From Rugalucina vietnamica (lineage: Eukaryota > Mollusca > Bivalvia > Lucinida > Lucinidae), in assembly GCA_964017185.1 (NCBI GenBank), contig OZ024882.1, positions 41,709,431-41,773,430 on the forward strand: a DNA stretch of 64,000 bases, in the 5' to 3' direction. The notes beneath the pieces are model-generated. The model was not told where the DNA came from and ran no database searches. It saw only the letters and a list, made by a program, of their open reading frames with translations. A program made the translations under genes and the position numbers. This document shows, one piece after another, positions 33,101 through 47,600 of this stretch (within the stretch, counting starts at the first letter, position 1; each line of letters opens with the position of its first letter).

Positions 33101-36100
33101 AGTCACTAGATTAAAGACTTGGAAGAATTGTTTATTTTCTTCCTGATTTTATTGTTAAGCATGGTTACTTTTACGATAAATTTTCAATCAGAAGGCATGA
33201 GCTTTAATCTGAAACTTTTTATTTAGGTCATTTCCTGTCTCCCGATCGGGGGACAAAATTTTAACACATGATGTATAAATTGATCAAAATGCATTAGACT
33301 CTATGGCAGTGTCTCCCGATCGAGAGAATGTTTCCATTTTTGAGAATTATCCCCAGCTGTTATTATTATTATTATTATTGGATCATTATGAAAACATGCC
33401 TATGCAATCATCATGAAAACATGTCCGTGTAATGTATACCCCCTTGAACCCCACTTTTATATAGCAAAACTGGGGTATGCAGGGGTATACCTATTTTTCT
33501 TATTTTTGCTCCAAAACATAGATTGTGGGTACTCGTTAGAACCGCCTCGGCGAGGCGGTTCTAACGTGTATCCACAATCTATGTTTTGAGCAAAAATAAG
33601 AAAAATATCAAAATTTTTCAGCGGAAAATTTTCAATTTTTTAGGGTTAAAAAATCTCTGTATATTGCATGGGCGTGTTTTCGTAATGACACAGAGAATAA
33701 ATATTAAGACAAAAAATTTGACACTTTTATTATTTTTGCTCAAAACATAGATCGACAGCATTCACTCCAGGTCAAATAAGAACAACGATCACTAGAGAAA
33801 AGAAATTTCGAAAAGGAAAAGAAAATGACCAATTTAACCCATCTACATAGTTTTCTCATCAACACATTTAAGGAGTTTGCTTCTGTATTTTACAGCTGTA
33901 AAAATGATATGTTTTAGGAGATAGATTGTATTTCAAAATGTGTTTCATTGTTGTTTGCTCAATTCTCAGAAAAGAGCTTATAAGTTATAATGCAGATCAG
34001 ATTGTGTGGCATAATATATATACACAAAAATGTGACATTAATAATACACATAGACACGACCATTCACATATCTCCAACCACTACACAAGCAAAGTTCTGT
34101 ATTCTGTAATGTACATTTTCAATTTAAGGGAACAAGCTTTCTGTACCCTAGTCACAGAAAATGGCATCATGTGTCATCATGTGATTTCTGAAGTGTATAT
34201 TTCTATCAGGATAGCAAGTCTGTGTTATGTATACCCCCTTGAACTCCACTTTAATATTGGAAAACTGGGGTATGCAGAGATACAATTTTTCTTATTTTTG
34301 ATCCAAAACATAGACTGTGGGTACTCATTAGCACCGGTTCTAAGGTGTACCAACAATCAATATTTTGAGCAAAAATAATTTAAAAAAATGATTTTTTTCC
34401 AATGAAATTTTATTTTTTTACCAATGAAAAAAAAATCTTTTGCATATTGCATGGGCAAGTTTGAGTAATGCCAGGGATTTCTCCAGTTTAGTTTCAAATG
34501 CCAAGAGAGGTGATTGCACTGATTTTACAGTTTACACTTTCAATGTCTCAGAAAATTGTTGTGTGAACTTGATTTCAGTGATTTCTCTGTTTTAGCCCAC
34601 CTGTGGCAGTCAAAAAAGCAAAGTAGCCAGACCCCTCCCCATAGAAGCCACAACCTAAGATCGAATGACAAACATCTATAGAGTTAATTTTCTATTTTAG
34701 AGTTTAAATGGTTTCGAAAATTTTTGTCTGAAGAATTAACTTAAGTGATTTCTCCATTACGAAAACTTGCCCATTCAATATTCAGAGAATTTTTAAAGAT
34801 GCAAAAAATGAAAATTTCATTGGAAAAATTTGGATATTTTTCTTAGTTTTGCTCAAAACATAGATTGTGGGTACATGTTAGAACCGCCTCGCTGAGGCGG
34901 TTCTAACGAGTACCAATAATCTATGTTTTGGATCAAAAGTAAGGAAATATGTATACATCTATAAACCCCAGTTAACTGCACAAAGGTGGGGTTAAAGGGG
35001 GTATTTATTTCGAAGACATGTTTTCCTGATATTCTAGTTTCAATTCCTGGTGGCAATCAAGCAAGCAAGAAGCCTGCCCCTGTACCACAGAAGCCCCAGC
35101 CTAAGATAGGACGTCAGATGTCGAGAGAGTTAGAGAAAACACAACAACCCTCTGGTGAATCAGAGGAGGATAAAGAGTTAATAGGTTGGTACTCCCCCTG
35201 TCCCCTCCCCACAGAAGCCTAAGATTGGTAGACAGATGTTAAGAGAGTAAGAGAAAACACAACAGCCTTCTGGGGAATCAGAGGACGATTATAAGGTGTA
35301 AATATGTTGGTAGTCCAGAATAATTAAAATTCGACTGCACAAAGTGCAAAGAGCTATTGTAGTCACCTTGGTGGTCTGTCTCCCTGTGGCGCAACTCTTG
35401 CATTAAAATTTTTTGGAAGTCCATAACTTGACAGCCACTGACCAGTAAGCATTCATACTTGGACCATTGCCATGTATGCTTGGCGGCTTTCATTCTACAC
35501 AGGGGTATACCATTATTTCTTGCACACCAGATAGAGAAATCCTATGTTTTACCTCGATTTCTCACCCCGGTCGCACCCTGCGTTAAAGTGTTCTTTTTAA
35601 CATTGGTTGTATAGGACGTCACATCATTTCGTCGCTAAGTGCACACGTCACAATGGCGTCAAAACATTTTAATTTAAAATGGCGGACGCCGCGATTGTAG
35701 CATTTTTCTAGGCAAATAGTATAAAAATCAAGCTTTGCCTCATTAAGGCCTGCAAGAAAAAGAATCTATCATTCGTGTAAGGTATGGATAGACAAATCTG
35801 TCCCTCGTGTCACAGTTTGGCATCACTCGTGATGCCAAAATGTGACCCTCGGGACAGATTTGTCTATATCCATACCTGACACTCATGTAAGATTCTTATA
35901 ATCTCACCTTCGCCAAAGACTCAAAGGTAAACTTGTCCATGCTCCGTCATTGTTGTCACTGTGGTTGTTGTTGTTGTCCACAATGTTCTAACATCTCTGA
36001 AACCACTGGACCAATCAAAGCCAATCTTCTTGTGGAGTATCCTTAGGAAGGGGGAACAAAAGTTTGTATAAATGGTCCAGGTCAGATGACCAAGATGGCC

Positions 36101-39100
36101 ACCTAGCCCATATATGGTTAAAATCTTAAAAAATCTTCTCCTGGAACTGATGGACTGATTTCATTGAAACTTGGTATTTAGCATCAGAAACTCTGGCCCA
36201 TCATGGTTTGTATAAATCATGACCTTGGATGACCTTGACCTATTTATTATACAGCAAGGTCAAATATAGTCCATAGGCTTCTCAGTGGGAAAAAGTGGAA
36301 ACAATGGGTTTTTTAGAAAGTTTGGTAGCATGTGACCTGAAAGTTGGTAGGTACAGACAACTTATTATGAAGTTATGTGAGTGTTCAACATCTGTGATGT
36401 TATTTCTTGACCATGGCCAATGGTCACTTACAATTAAAAAACAAACTTTCTTCTCCTCTGAAACCACTAGGCCAGTCAAAGCCAAACTTCATATGGAGTA
36501 TCCTTAGTTAGGAAAGGGAAATCAAAGTTTGTATAAATGGTACAGGGTCACACAACCAAGATGGCCTGCATGCCAATCCATGTTTACGGTAAAAGTTGAT
36601 ATGAAGCATCAGGGACTCAGTGTCAAGGTTAATTTTTTAACTTAACCAACACAACCTTAGCCAAAGGTCATTTGTCAAAGACCAAATCTCAGGTGAGCGT
36701 TCTCAGGACCATTAGTCCTCTGGTTCCTAATTTTGATCCAAAACATAGATTCTGTGTAGTCTTAATTATTCTAATGTGTACCCACAATCAGTGTTTTGAG
36801 TAAAAATATTAAAATTTGTTTTGACGAAAGTTTCAATTTTTACAGCTGTATGCTGGTTCACCCTATTACCATGGTACTTAATGTTTTTGGCACAGGTAAG
36901 ACACAGAGTTTACTCATGTGACGTGTATGTGTCTTTAAAATCAGGAAATGCGCATAAGGCATGTAAAACAATAGAAAAGTAACAAACGTCGGGTTGCTAG
37001 TGATTTTGTTCAAGCATTGTATGACTCATCCATTTTGTTTCGTAAAAATGAAAACCTAACGTTAGCCGGTGTATTTCTATATGCTTACGTAATTTTCTTG
37101 TCGATGCACAGTTTCCATAAATAAAAGCCCCAAAAGGAAAAGAAAAGATAAATAGAAAATATGAAATAGAGAATGTTCCCTCTCGTATCAATAAAATCAA
37201 TAAAATGGAGTTTTGCTAGTAAATGGTATGCATGCAGCATTTTCCCGCGATTTCTGTCTTCACCAGAAGAAAGAGGAGAATATGGGACAGCCACATGTTA
37301 CTCTTTTTCCCCCAAAGCTATAATAAAATCTAAAAATACTAACTACTCATCCTTGGTTTTATTAAACACATTCACCATTCTCTTTGCATTTGCTTTCATT
37401 ATTTTATTTTGAATTAGAAGTTCCTGCACAATTTATCTTTTTCTCGCATTTGAAAATTATGATGATAATAATGATGTAAATTATAGTTATAAATAAATGC
37501 ACACAAATCACTTGACAAGCTAACCGAATATAAATTAAGAAATGCAAACATCCGAAAAATCTATTTTTCAAATTAAAATATACTGTGTGTTTTGTAATTC
37601 TCACAATGGCAATGCATTAATAGTGTGGGGTTTTTAAAAAGCGCCAAAACCATGAAAATGCACTGTTTTCGATAGAGCATGTGACTGTGAAAAGACGTCA
37701 TGACAATAATGGTCAATAATAGTATCTTGACTTGGCATCGTGTCTATTGTCTGGTAAATTTACAACCGTGAATGGAGAGATGTATTTGCGTTTTACACTG
37801 GTAAACGGTATACCACGGTTAACGGGTGAGTCACCATATATTGCATGGGCAAGTTTACATATAATTAAAAATTTCATGCTAGCTTTTACAAACATGGTAA
37901 TGCTTTGTTTCAGATTGGCCAAAACATGTAGACTTGTCACCAGGAATACAAGTGACGATACAGGACTGTACACGTCAAGACTTGAAGAAAATACTCTCAG
38001 ATACACAGGTTATTGTTTTGAAACACCATAGCCAGCATAAAACTTTCAATTAGATTGGTCATGAAAACATTTCTGCAGCCTTTCTCCCTGTTCTGCATTC
38101 ATAGAAAATACTACTATATTCTGAAATACTTCTGCATGGAAATATTTTCCCTAAATAAATGTAAGTATTAGTATAGTTAGATTAATGACCTTGATCAGCT
38201 CATTTCTTTCATTGTCCCCCGCCTTTTCGAAGAAAAGCGGAGGGACATAGTTTTTGGCTTTCTGTCCTTCCATCCGTCCTTCCGTCCTTCCGTCCCCCTA
38301 TAGGAGTATGTACCTTGTGTGCGCAACTCCTCCTACAGTTTTATTCCGATTCTTTTGAAACTTTACAGATGTCTTCATCATGCTTTGAAGATGTGCATGT
38401 GGTTTGGATATAATCCTCAGATAATAATTTTTGACACTTTTTTCGCAATTTGAACTTAGTCATTTTTCGGGCATTTTGATAATGAAAGTGAATAGACAGT
38501 GGGTACCTTGTGTGCGCAACTCCTCCTACAGTTTTATTCCAATTCTTTTGAAACTTTACAGATGTCTTCATCATGCTTTGAAGATGTGCATGTGGTTTGG
38601 ATATAATCCTCAGATTAATTTTTGACACTTTTTTTGCAATTTGAACTTAGTCATTTTTCGGGCATTTTGATAATGAAAGTGAATAGACAAAGGGTACCTT
38701 GTGTGCGCAACTCCTCCTACAGTTTTATTCCGATTATTTTGAAACTTTACAGATGTCTTCATCATACTTTGAAGATGTGCATGTGGTTTGGATATAATCC
38801 TCAGATTAATTTTTGACACTTTTTTTGCAAATTGAACTTAGTCGTTTTTCGGTATTTTGACAATGAAAGTGAATGGACAGTGGGTACCTTGTGTGCGCAA
38901 CTCCTCCTTCAGTGTTTAATTCAGGTTCTTTTGAAACTTTACAGATGTCTTGATGATGCTTTGAAGATATGCATGTGCTTTGGATATAATCCTCAGGTTA
39001 ATTTTTGACACTTTTTCGCAATTTGAACTTAGTCGTTTTTCAGGCATTTATACAATGAAAGTGAATGGACATTGTGTACCTTGTGTGCAAACTCCTCCCT

Positions 39101-41592
39101 CAGTTTTATTCTGATTCTTTTCAAACTGTACAGATGACCTGACCATGATTTGAAGATTTGCATGTGGTCTGAATATAATCCTCAGATTAATGTTTGACAC
39201 TGTGACATGAAGTAAATGCATGTGATTTGGATATACATTATTGTTATATATTTGTGTAACTAAACAATTAAGGTGGGGGACATAAATTCTCTGAATTTGC
39301 TTGTTTTGTCAGCTGGTGGTGAAAGAAACATGCACTAAATCTTAAGTTCTGACAACCATAGCTTTTCAGTTGCTGATGATAAAGAAGTAAATAAAACAAG
39401 CAATCATGTTGTAAAAATGACAAATATTCAGTTCCACATACTGATATGTTCTAACCATTGAATAGACGCACCAGACAAAGATGCAGCAGATCAGCTGTGC
39501 AGTAACTGATCAGTGCCTTTGTTTTCGCTACACATGTAGTAAAAATCCCTCTTTTTCTTAGATCCAAAATTTCAGTGGCTGTACAGGGCTGATTGTGCTG
39601 GAGCTTGTTGGAAACTTTCATTACGAAAGCTTGCCCATGCAATATACAGAGATTTTTTAGCTGTAAATATTGAAGATTTCATTAGAAAAAATGATATCTT
39701 TTATTATTTTCTCAAAACATTGATTGTGAGTACACCTTAGAACCGACTCACTGAGGCGGTTCTAACGAGTACCCACAATCTATGTTTTAGAACAAAAATA
39801 AGAAAAATAGATAAACCCCTGCAACCCCAGTTTTTATGCCCCCAACTTCGGAAGAAGTTGAGGGGGCATATTGGTTTGGGTCTGTCTGTCCAGTCCAGTG
39901 GTATGCAGTCAGTCTGTGATGCGTGAGTAATGCTTAGCACTCGGTCAGGAACCGTTAGAGCTTGGATCTTGAAATTTGGTATGTAGTTTGTATATGAAAA
40001 TTAAGAGGACCCATATTTTTTCTTTCAGGTAAATTCAAGGGGCTAGGGGCCCATTCTGTGAAAGTTATTTCCCTTTTTAATTCTTGATAAAGTGAATAGA
40101 TTGTAGGTACCTTGTGTGCGCAACTCCTCCTACAGTTTTATTCAGATTCTCTTGAAACTTTACAGATGTTGTGACCATGCTTTGAAGATATGCATGTGGT
40201 TTGGATATAATCCTCAGATTATTTTTTGTTACTTTTTTCTTAATTTGAACTTAGCCATTTTTCGGGAATTTTGACAATGAAAGTGAATGGGCAGTGGGTA
40301 CCTTGTGTGCACAACTCCTCCTACAGTTTCATGCCAATTCATTTAAAACTTTACATGTGTTATGGGCATGGTCTGAAGATATGCATGTGGTTTGGATATA
40401 ATCCTTGGATTATTTTTTTTTTCATTTTTTTCACAATTTGAACTTAGTCATTTTTTCGGGCATTTTAGTGAATGGATAGGGTACCTTATGTGCGCAACTC
40501 CTCCTACATTTTTTTGGACATTTTTACATCTTGAAAGTGACTTACACCAGTTTGGGGCATAGTGTTTCATAAACACATTTTCTAGTTTTTATATAAAAGT
40601 GGGGTTTATGGGGTATTCATTGCATGGATATGTTTGTGTGATGTTGAAGGCTCATTTCTGTGTCAATATAGGGATCAAACATGAGTTTCCAATTCATTAA
40701 CATTCACTAGGTCCCGAGGGGAGTGTTGAAAACTGAGGGACCTAACGAATGCTAATGAATGGCAAAATCATTTTCGATCGCTATTATTGCATAAATTCTG
40801 CAGAAATGAAAGAAATAATGGTGCACTATATTTTACAGCCTCATCACATATATATGTGTAAAAGTTTTCGTTTTTATGCTCGTTCCGGGCGGACTTCAGT
40901 TTCTCATTATTGGCATGTTCTTTGCATGTGCGAGCATAAGTAAAAGCTATGTATTAACAGCATGTGTGCACGTGAATTGCAATATTAATGCATGGCTTTC
41001 TCTTCATTAATAAACGGCTGTTAATATCGTGTGACACGGGTATTCATGCAATAATGCATTATAACAATTTACAGGTTTATGATATGCAATCATCAGTGAA
41101 AGGCCGAGCCGTTATTATTAAGAATTTTATATACGAAGAAGACACCAAACTTAAACAGAGGAGTAACGTAGACTGCGATGCCTACAGACTGGAAAACTCC
41201 TTGAAAAGACTGCGTTTTAAAGTGAAACAATATGTTAACCAGTCTGCAGAGGTAAGCATCCTTTATAACAAGTATAAGCTTTCCACATGACAAAACCGTG
41301 ACAAAATTTCTTTTGCGAGTTCAACAGTACCCCAGGCTTGTTCAGTTTAAGTCTTGTACATATTTACAAGTAAGGTTGATAAATTTGTTATCATTGTTTT
41401 GCTTTTGTTTGTTTGTTTTGAGAGTTTACATTTTAAGTCATGTCAGAGCCACTGCTTCCTGGCCCCGAGGTTATAAAACTTTTTTCAAGCTCAGCTCAGT
41501 TGAGCATGAAATTATGTCTCCCCCCGACAGGGTCGGGAGACATATTGTTTTTCCCCGTCCGTCTGTCCGTCCATCCGTCCGTCCGTCCGTCC

Positions 41593-41631
<39 letters not shown>

Positions 41632-44600
41632 ACAAATCGTGTCCGCTCTATAACTTGAAAACCGTTAAAGATTTTTCAATGAAACTTGGTACACTTGTAA
41701 ACCACGACGAGACGATGTGTCATGCACAAGAACCATAACTCTAGCTTGAGTATTTTTGGAGTTATTTCCCTTTGATTATTTTCGATACAATTTCGTGTCC
41801 GCTGTATAACTTGAAAACCGTTAAAGATTTTTCAATCAAACTTGGTACACTTGTAGACCACGACGAGACGATGTGTCATGCACAAGAACCATAACTCTGG
41901 CTTGAGTAATTTTGGAGGTATTTCCCTTTGATTATTTTCGATACAATTTCGTGTCTGCTGTATAACTTGAAAACCGTTAAAGATTTTTCAATGAAACTTA
42001 GTACACTTGTAGACCACGACGAGACGATGTGTCATGCACAAAAACCATAACTCTAGCTTGAGTATTTTTGGAGTTATTTCCCTTTGATTATTTTCGATAC
42101 AATTTCGTGTCCGCTGTATAACTTGAAAACCGTTAAAGATTTTTCAATGAAACTTGGTACACTTGTAGACCACGACGAGACGATGTGTCATGCACAAGAA
42201 CCATAACTCTGGCTTGAGTATTTTTGGAGTTATTTCCCTTAGATTATTTTCGATACAATTTCGTGTCCGCTGTATAACTTGAAAACCGTTTAAGATTTTT
42301 CAATAAAACTTAGTACAATTATCGAGCATGATCAGACGATGTGTCATGCACAAGAACCATAACTCTGGCTTGAGTATTTTATGAGTTATTTCCCTTTGAT
42401 TATTTTCCATACAATTTTGTGTCCGCTTTATAACTCGAAAATTGTATGAGTTATTTCAATGAAACTTGGTACACTTATAAAGCACGATGAGATTACGTGT
42501 CGTGCTAAAGAACCATAACTCTTGCTTGCATATCTTTGGAGTAATTTCCCTTTGATTATTTTCCATACAATTTCGTGTCCACCCTAGAACTTGAAAACCG
42601 TAAGAGAAATTTCAGTGAAACTTGGTACACTTATAAAGCATGATGAGACGATGTGTCATGCACAAGAATTATAACTCTTGCTTTCATATCTTTGGAGTTA
42701 TTTCCCTTTGATTATTTTTCCATACAATTTCATGTCCACTCTATAACTTGAAAACCATAAGAAATATTTCAATGAAACTTGGTACACTTATAAAGCACGA
42801 TGAGATGATGTGTCATGCTAAAGAACCATAACTCTTGCTTGCATATCTTTGGAGTTATTTCCCTTTGATTATTTCTCATTCAATTTCGTGTCTTCTCTAT
42901 AACTAAAAAAACATTAGAGATTTTTCACTGAAACATGGTACACTTATAAAGCATGATGCACAAAAATCATTACTCTTGCTTTCATATCTTTGGAGTTATT
43001 TCCCTTTGATTTATATTCCAAACACTTTCGTGCCCCCTCTATAACTTGAAAACCGTAAGAGATATTTCAATGAAACTTGGTACACTTATAAAACAGAATG
43101 ACAGGATATGTGATGCACAAGAACTATAACTTGCTTGCATATTTTGGACATGCACATAGAAAGGGGGGAGACATCAGTTTTCACATAGAAAACAAATTCT
43201 AGTTTCAACTGCTGATAAATGCTGAAATAGTCAAAAATTGTGGAAAATCCAGGTTCAAAACTCAAAAGCAAGTAATTTATCCTGATCATAAATGTTAAAA
43301 TGCCAACAATTGTTGGCATTTTAACATTTATGAGCAGGATAAATTTTAGTCTCAGCTGAGTTGAGCATGAAAAAAGTTTTATAACCTCGGGGCCAGGGCA
43401 TTAATAAATGCATAAACTATAGGGAGTAAGCCTCAATTCCTTTTTATGTTTGCAAAGGATTCTTTATCAACAGACAGTTATGCAATAATATGTGTGATAA
43501 AAGGGGTATGATCTCTCCTATCTTAGCATAGTGTTACATAAGGAAAACTTGCCCATGCAATATACAGTGATTTTTTCCTCATGTAAAAATGGAAAATTTT
43601 CTTAGAAAAATTTTGATACTTTTAATATTTTTGTTCAAACATTGATTGTGTGCCGCTGTGAGGTGCTTCTAATGTGTACCCAAGATATGTATTTTGGATC
43701 AAAAATAAGAAAACTATGTATACCCCTGTAAATCTCAGATTTACTGTAAAAAGCGGGGTATAAGGGACTATACATTGTATGGACACATTATCCTGATGGA
43801 TCACCTTTATTTCAACTTGTTTTGAAACCTTTTTACTATTTTTAGCTCACCTGAGCCTTGCTCACAAGGTGAGCTTATAGTATGGTAGTTGAGTCGTCGT
43901 CATCTGTCAGTGCGTCGGCACTTTCAAATACAAATATCTCCGCAATTAGTCAGCCAATTGCAATTAAATTTTATCAGAAGCATCATTGGGGTGGGAGAAA
44001 GGTTGCATTAGGTTTTGGTTTAGGTCGGATAGAAACTCTGGTTTCCATGGCAACAGATAGCTCCCATAGACTTACAATGGGAAAAACATAAAAAATATCT
44101 TCTTCTCCGAAACCACAAGGCCCAGAGCTTTCATATATTGTGTGTAGCAGTGTATAGTGGTCCTCTTTATAAATCCTGCCAACCATGCCCCTGGGGTCCA
44201 TACTGGCCCCACCCAGGGGGGGAGGGGGGCGTCATTGAAAAAACATAGAAAAATCTTCTTCTCCGAAACCACAAGGCCCAGAGCTTTCATGCTTTGTATG
44301 TAGCATTGTGTAATGGTCCTCTTTATAAATCCTGCCAACCATGCCCCTGGGGTAAAAAATGGCTCCGACCCGGGGGTCATTAGCTCCCATAGACTTACAC
44401 TGGGAAAACCATAAAAAAATCTTCTTCTCCGAAACCACAAGGCCCAGAGCTTTCATATTTTGTGTGTAGCAATGTGTAGTGGTCCTCTTTATAGATCCTG
44501 CCAACCATGCCCCTGGGGTCCATACAGTTCCCACCCTGGGGGTCATTTGCTCCCCTAGACTTACAATGGGAAAACCATAAAAAAATCTTCTCCAAAACCA

Positions 44601-47600
44601 CAAGGCCCAGAGCTTTCATATTTTGTGTGTAGCAATGTACAGTGGTCCTCTTTATAGATCCTGCCAACCATGCCCCTGGGGTCCATACAGTTCCCACCCT
44701 GGGGATCATTAGCTCCCATAGACTTACAATGGGAAAAACGTGAAAAAAATCTTTTCTCAGAAACCACAAGGCCCAGAGCTTTCATATTTTGTGTGTAGCA
44801 ATGTATAGTGGTCCTCTTTATAAATCCTGCTAACCGTGCCCCTAGGGGTCATACAGGCCCCGCCCCGGGGGCATCATTATCTGCCATAGGCTTATAATGG
44901 AAAATACAAGAAAAAATCTTCTTCTCTGAAACCACAACAGCCAAAGCTTCTATATTTGGTATGCAGCATTGTTATGTGAATCTTTACATAAATCCTGCCT
45001 AGCATGTCCATGGGGTCAGAAAGGTCCATACAGGACACACCCCAGGCATGTCATTATCTACCATAGACTTATAATGGAAATACATGAAAAAATCTTCTTC
45101 TCTGCAACCCCATGACACATAGCTTGTATATTTGAATGCAACTATGTCATGTGGAGCTCTACATAAATCCTGTCAATCATGCACCTGGGGTCAAATATGG
45201 CCCCACCCTGGGGGTCATTATAGGACCCTGACCTTGTATGATGATTTTTTCAAGTCCACCAAAATGTATCCTCTTGTCCACCAAAATGGTGGACAAGAGG
45301 ATACACAATCCAGACAAGAGCTGTTCTGCTAATGTAAGTAGGGTTTCAAGGTCACATGACCAAGATGGCCACCATACCCATATTTGGTAAAAAACCCAAC
45401 TACTTTGTCCAGTGACTGTGCTTTTTGACTCTCAGGTGAGCGATCGTTGCCCTTGGGCTACTTGTTATATTATCAGAAACTAATGGAGAAGTTGAAGCTA
45501 GAACGCGAAGAAGACCACCATGATGCCTTCATCCTGGTTATTCTGTCCTACGGTGGTGTCGGCACGGTGATGTGTACGGATGGGAAGGAGGTTGCTCTAC
45601 GGGATATTATCAATGTGTTCACATCCGACAACTGCCCCAGTCTCAAGGATAAACCAAAACTATTCTTTATACAAGCCTGTGGAACAAGATATAATGGTAT
45701 TGATTCTTCTTTTACACCTTGTAAAATAAGTTTATAAGCTTAGCATTTGAAATCATATTTGTATGAGCTGTGTTTGGCAGGCCTAATCAAAGACGTTGGT
45801 TCAAGAAGTGCATAAATTTGTCAGTTAGTTGTTCAAGAAATGTGTTCTAAGTACTGGTAACTTGCCTCTGAGAGGCTTGTTCAGAAATTGTTGGTAAAAA
45901 TATATGTGACACCTGACATGAACGTTGCTGTTTTCGAGGACTTAAAGCAATTAAACAAATTAGCTAACAAGGGAATGCAGTGGTCAAGTGATAGAGTGTC
46001 TCACTTCAAATCTAGATGTCCTTGAGTGAAACACATTTATTCCCTAAATTACATGTTAATAAGCAGTGGCTCTGCCCTGACATGGCTAAAAATTTTTGAC
46101 TTGAACATTAAAAATTAATGCAAACAAAATAAACTAACGGAAACCCTGAAAAATAAACCTTAGTCTTAAGTTTATTTTTTCTGATTTTCATGAATAATAA
46201 GCCAGGTTTTATCAAATGAGATTGTGAGGTGATATGGCAGTGTCCAAAACGATACCGTGCTCCACATTGTCCACTGGATAACATAGTACATGCACATTGT
46301 GAAAAAAACATCACACAAATTTGTTAGAGCATGCATGAACAGAAAGATGATGAGCTCTTTCCCAAAATGGTATCCATTCAACTAGCATCAACCAAAAACA
46401 AAAGATATGAGGAAAACATGCCCATGTGATTTTTTATGATGTAAAACATGAAAATTTTCTGTAGAAAAGTTCTGATATTTTTCTTATTTTTACTCAAAAA
46501 ATAGATTGTGTGTACACGTTAGAAACACCTTGCCGAGGCGGTTCTAACAAGTACCCACAATCTATGTTTTGGAGCAAAAAAAAAAAAAAAAAATAAAATA
46601 AAAAAAATAGGTATAGCCCTGCAAACCCAAGTTTTACTATATAAAATTGGGGTTCGAGGGGGTATACTTTTCATGGACATGTTTTCCTGATGAGTAAACA
46701 GGGAGACAGGAGAACTTTGTAGACTAAAACCAAAATTGTTAGTAGACAATCTCAATTACCTTGAAATAAGACCACAAATACTTTTGTTTGTTTGTATGTT
46801 TGTTGGTATTGAGGTTTATCATTCCAGTCAACAATTTTTCAGTCATGTCTGTACGGAGCCAGGGCATCCTGGGTATTAACCAGTACTCTGGGGAGTTATT
46901 GTGAAAAACTCTTGAACTAAATGAGCCTCGACGCGAGAAAACCGGTCTTCGGGGTTTCCGACCAGGTCCGACATAAACCGACCTGTACCAGCTCAGAAAA
47001 GAGCTAGAAGCTTGAAATTTCGGATTTAAGTAGAAGAGGAATTGTACTATCCGAGTAGCGAAAACAAAGGCGCTGATCAGCTTCGCGGTTACCGCGAAGC
47101 TGATCTGCGCCTTTGTTTTCGCATAGGCAATAATCCCGTTTTCTCACGATGCGGCTCAAATGCTTTTGTAATGCAGGTAACAGTAGCCCAGGTGTAAGCG
47201 AGCCTGATGAACAAAAGATGAAGGATGCTACAGATGCTATGAAGAGCCTTGCCCTAGGGGGAGGGGATGCCCCTGAGGATATTCTACAGAATTCACAAGA
47301 CATGATGGTTGCCATAGCAACACAACCAGGTGAGCTTTCAGCTTTTTTTTTTCTCAAATTCTTGCATATGTATGAAATTAACTGTAGGTAGTATTTTTTT
47401 AAAACATTGAATGAATCAAACAAAATTTTTGTAGCCAAAATGTAGTTCAAGCTCTCTTATCGGGACATATGTGATTAATATAACAAAAAAAATTCCTTTA
47501 GATGTGAGCTGTTTCATGAGAAAAAGCCTGTCTTCTGGGAAGGTGGGTTGTACTGTTCATGAAATGGAATCAAAAGTGATGATATTTTAAAAAAAAAAAA

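Noticed and set aside
33926..34378. 150-residue plus-strand ORF
   Set aside because: AT-rich chance ORF that runs into a family A element.
44072..44785. Overlapping 70-124-residue minus-strand ORFs with repeats
   Set aside because: They are readings of the 165-bp units of a Helentron-like element.
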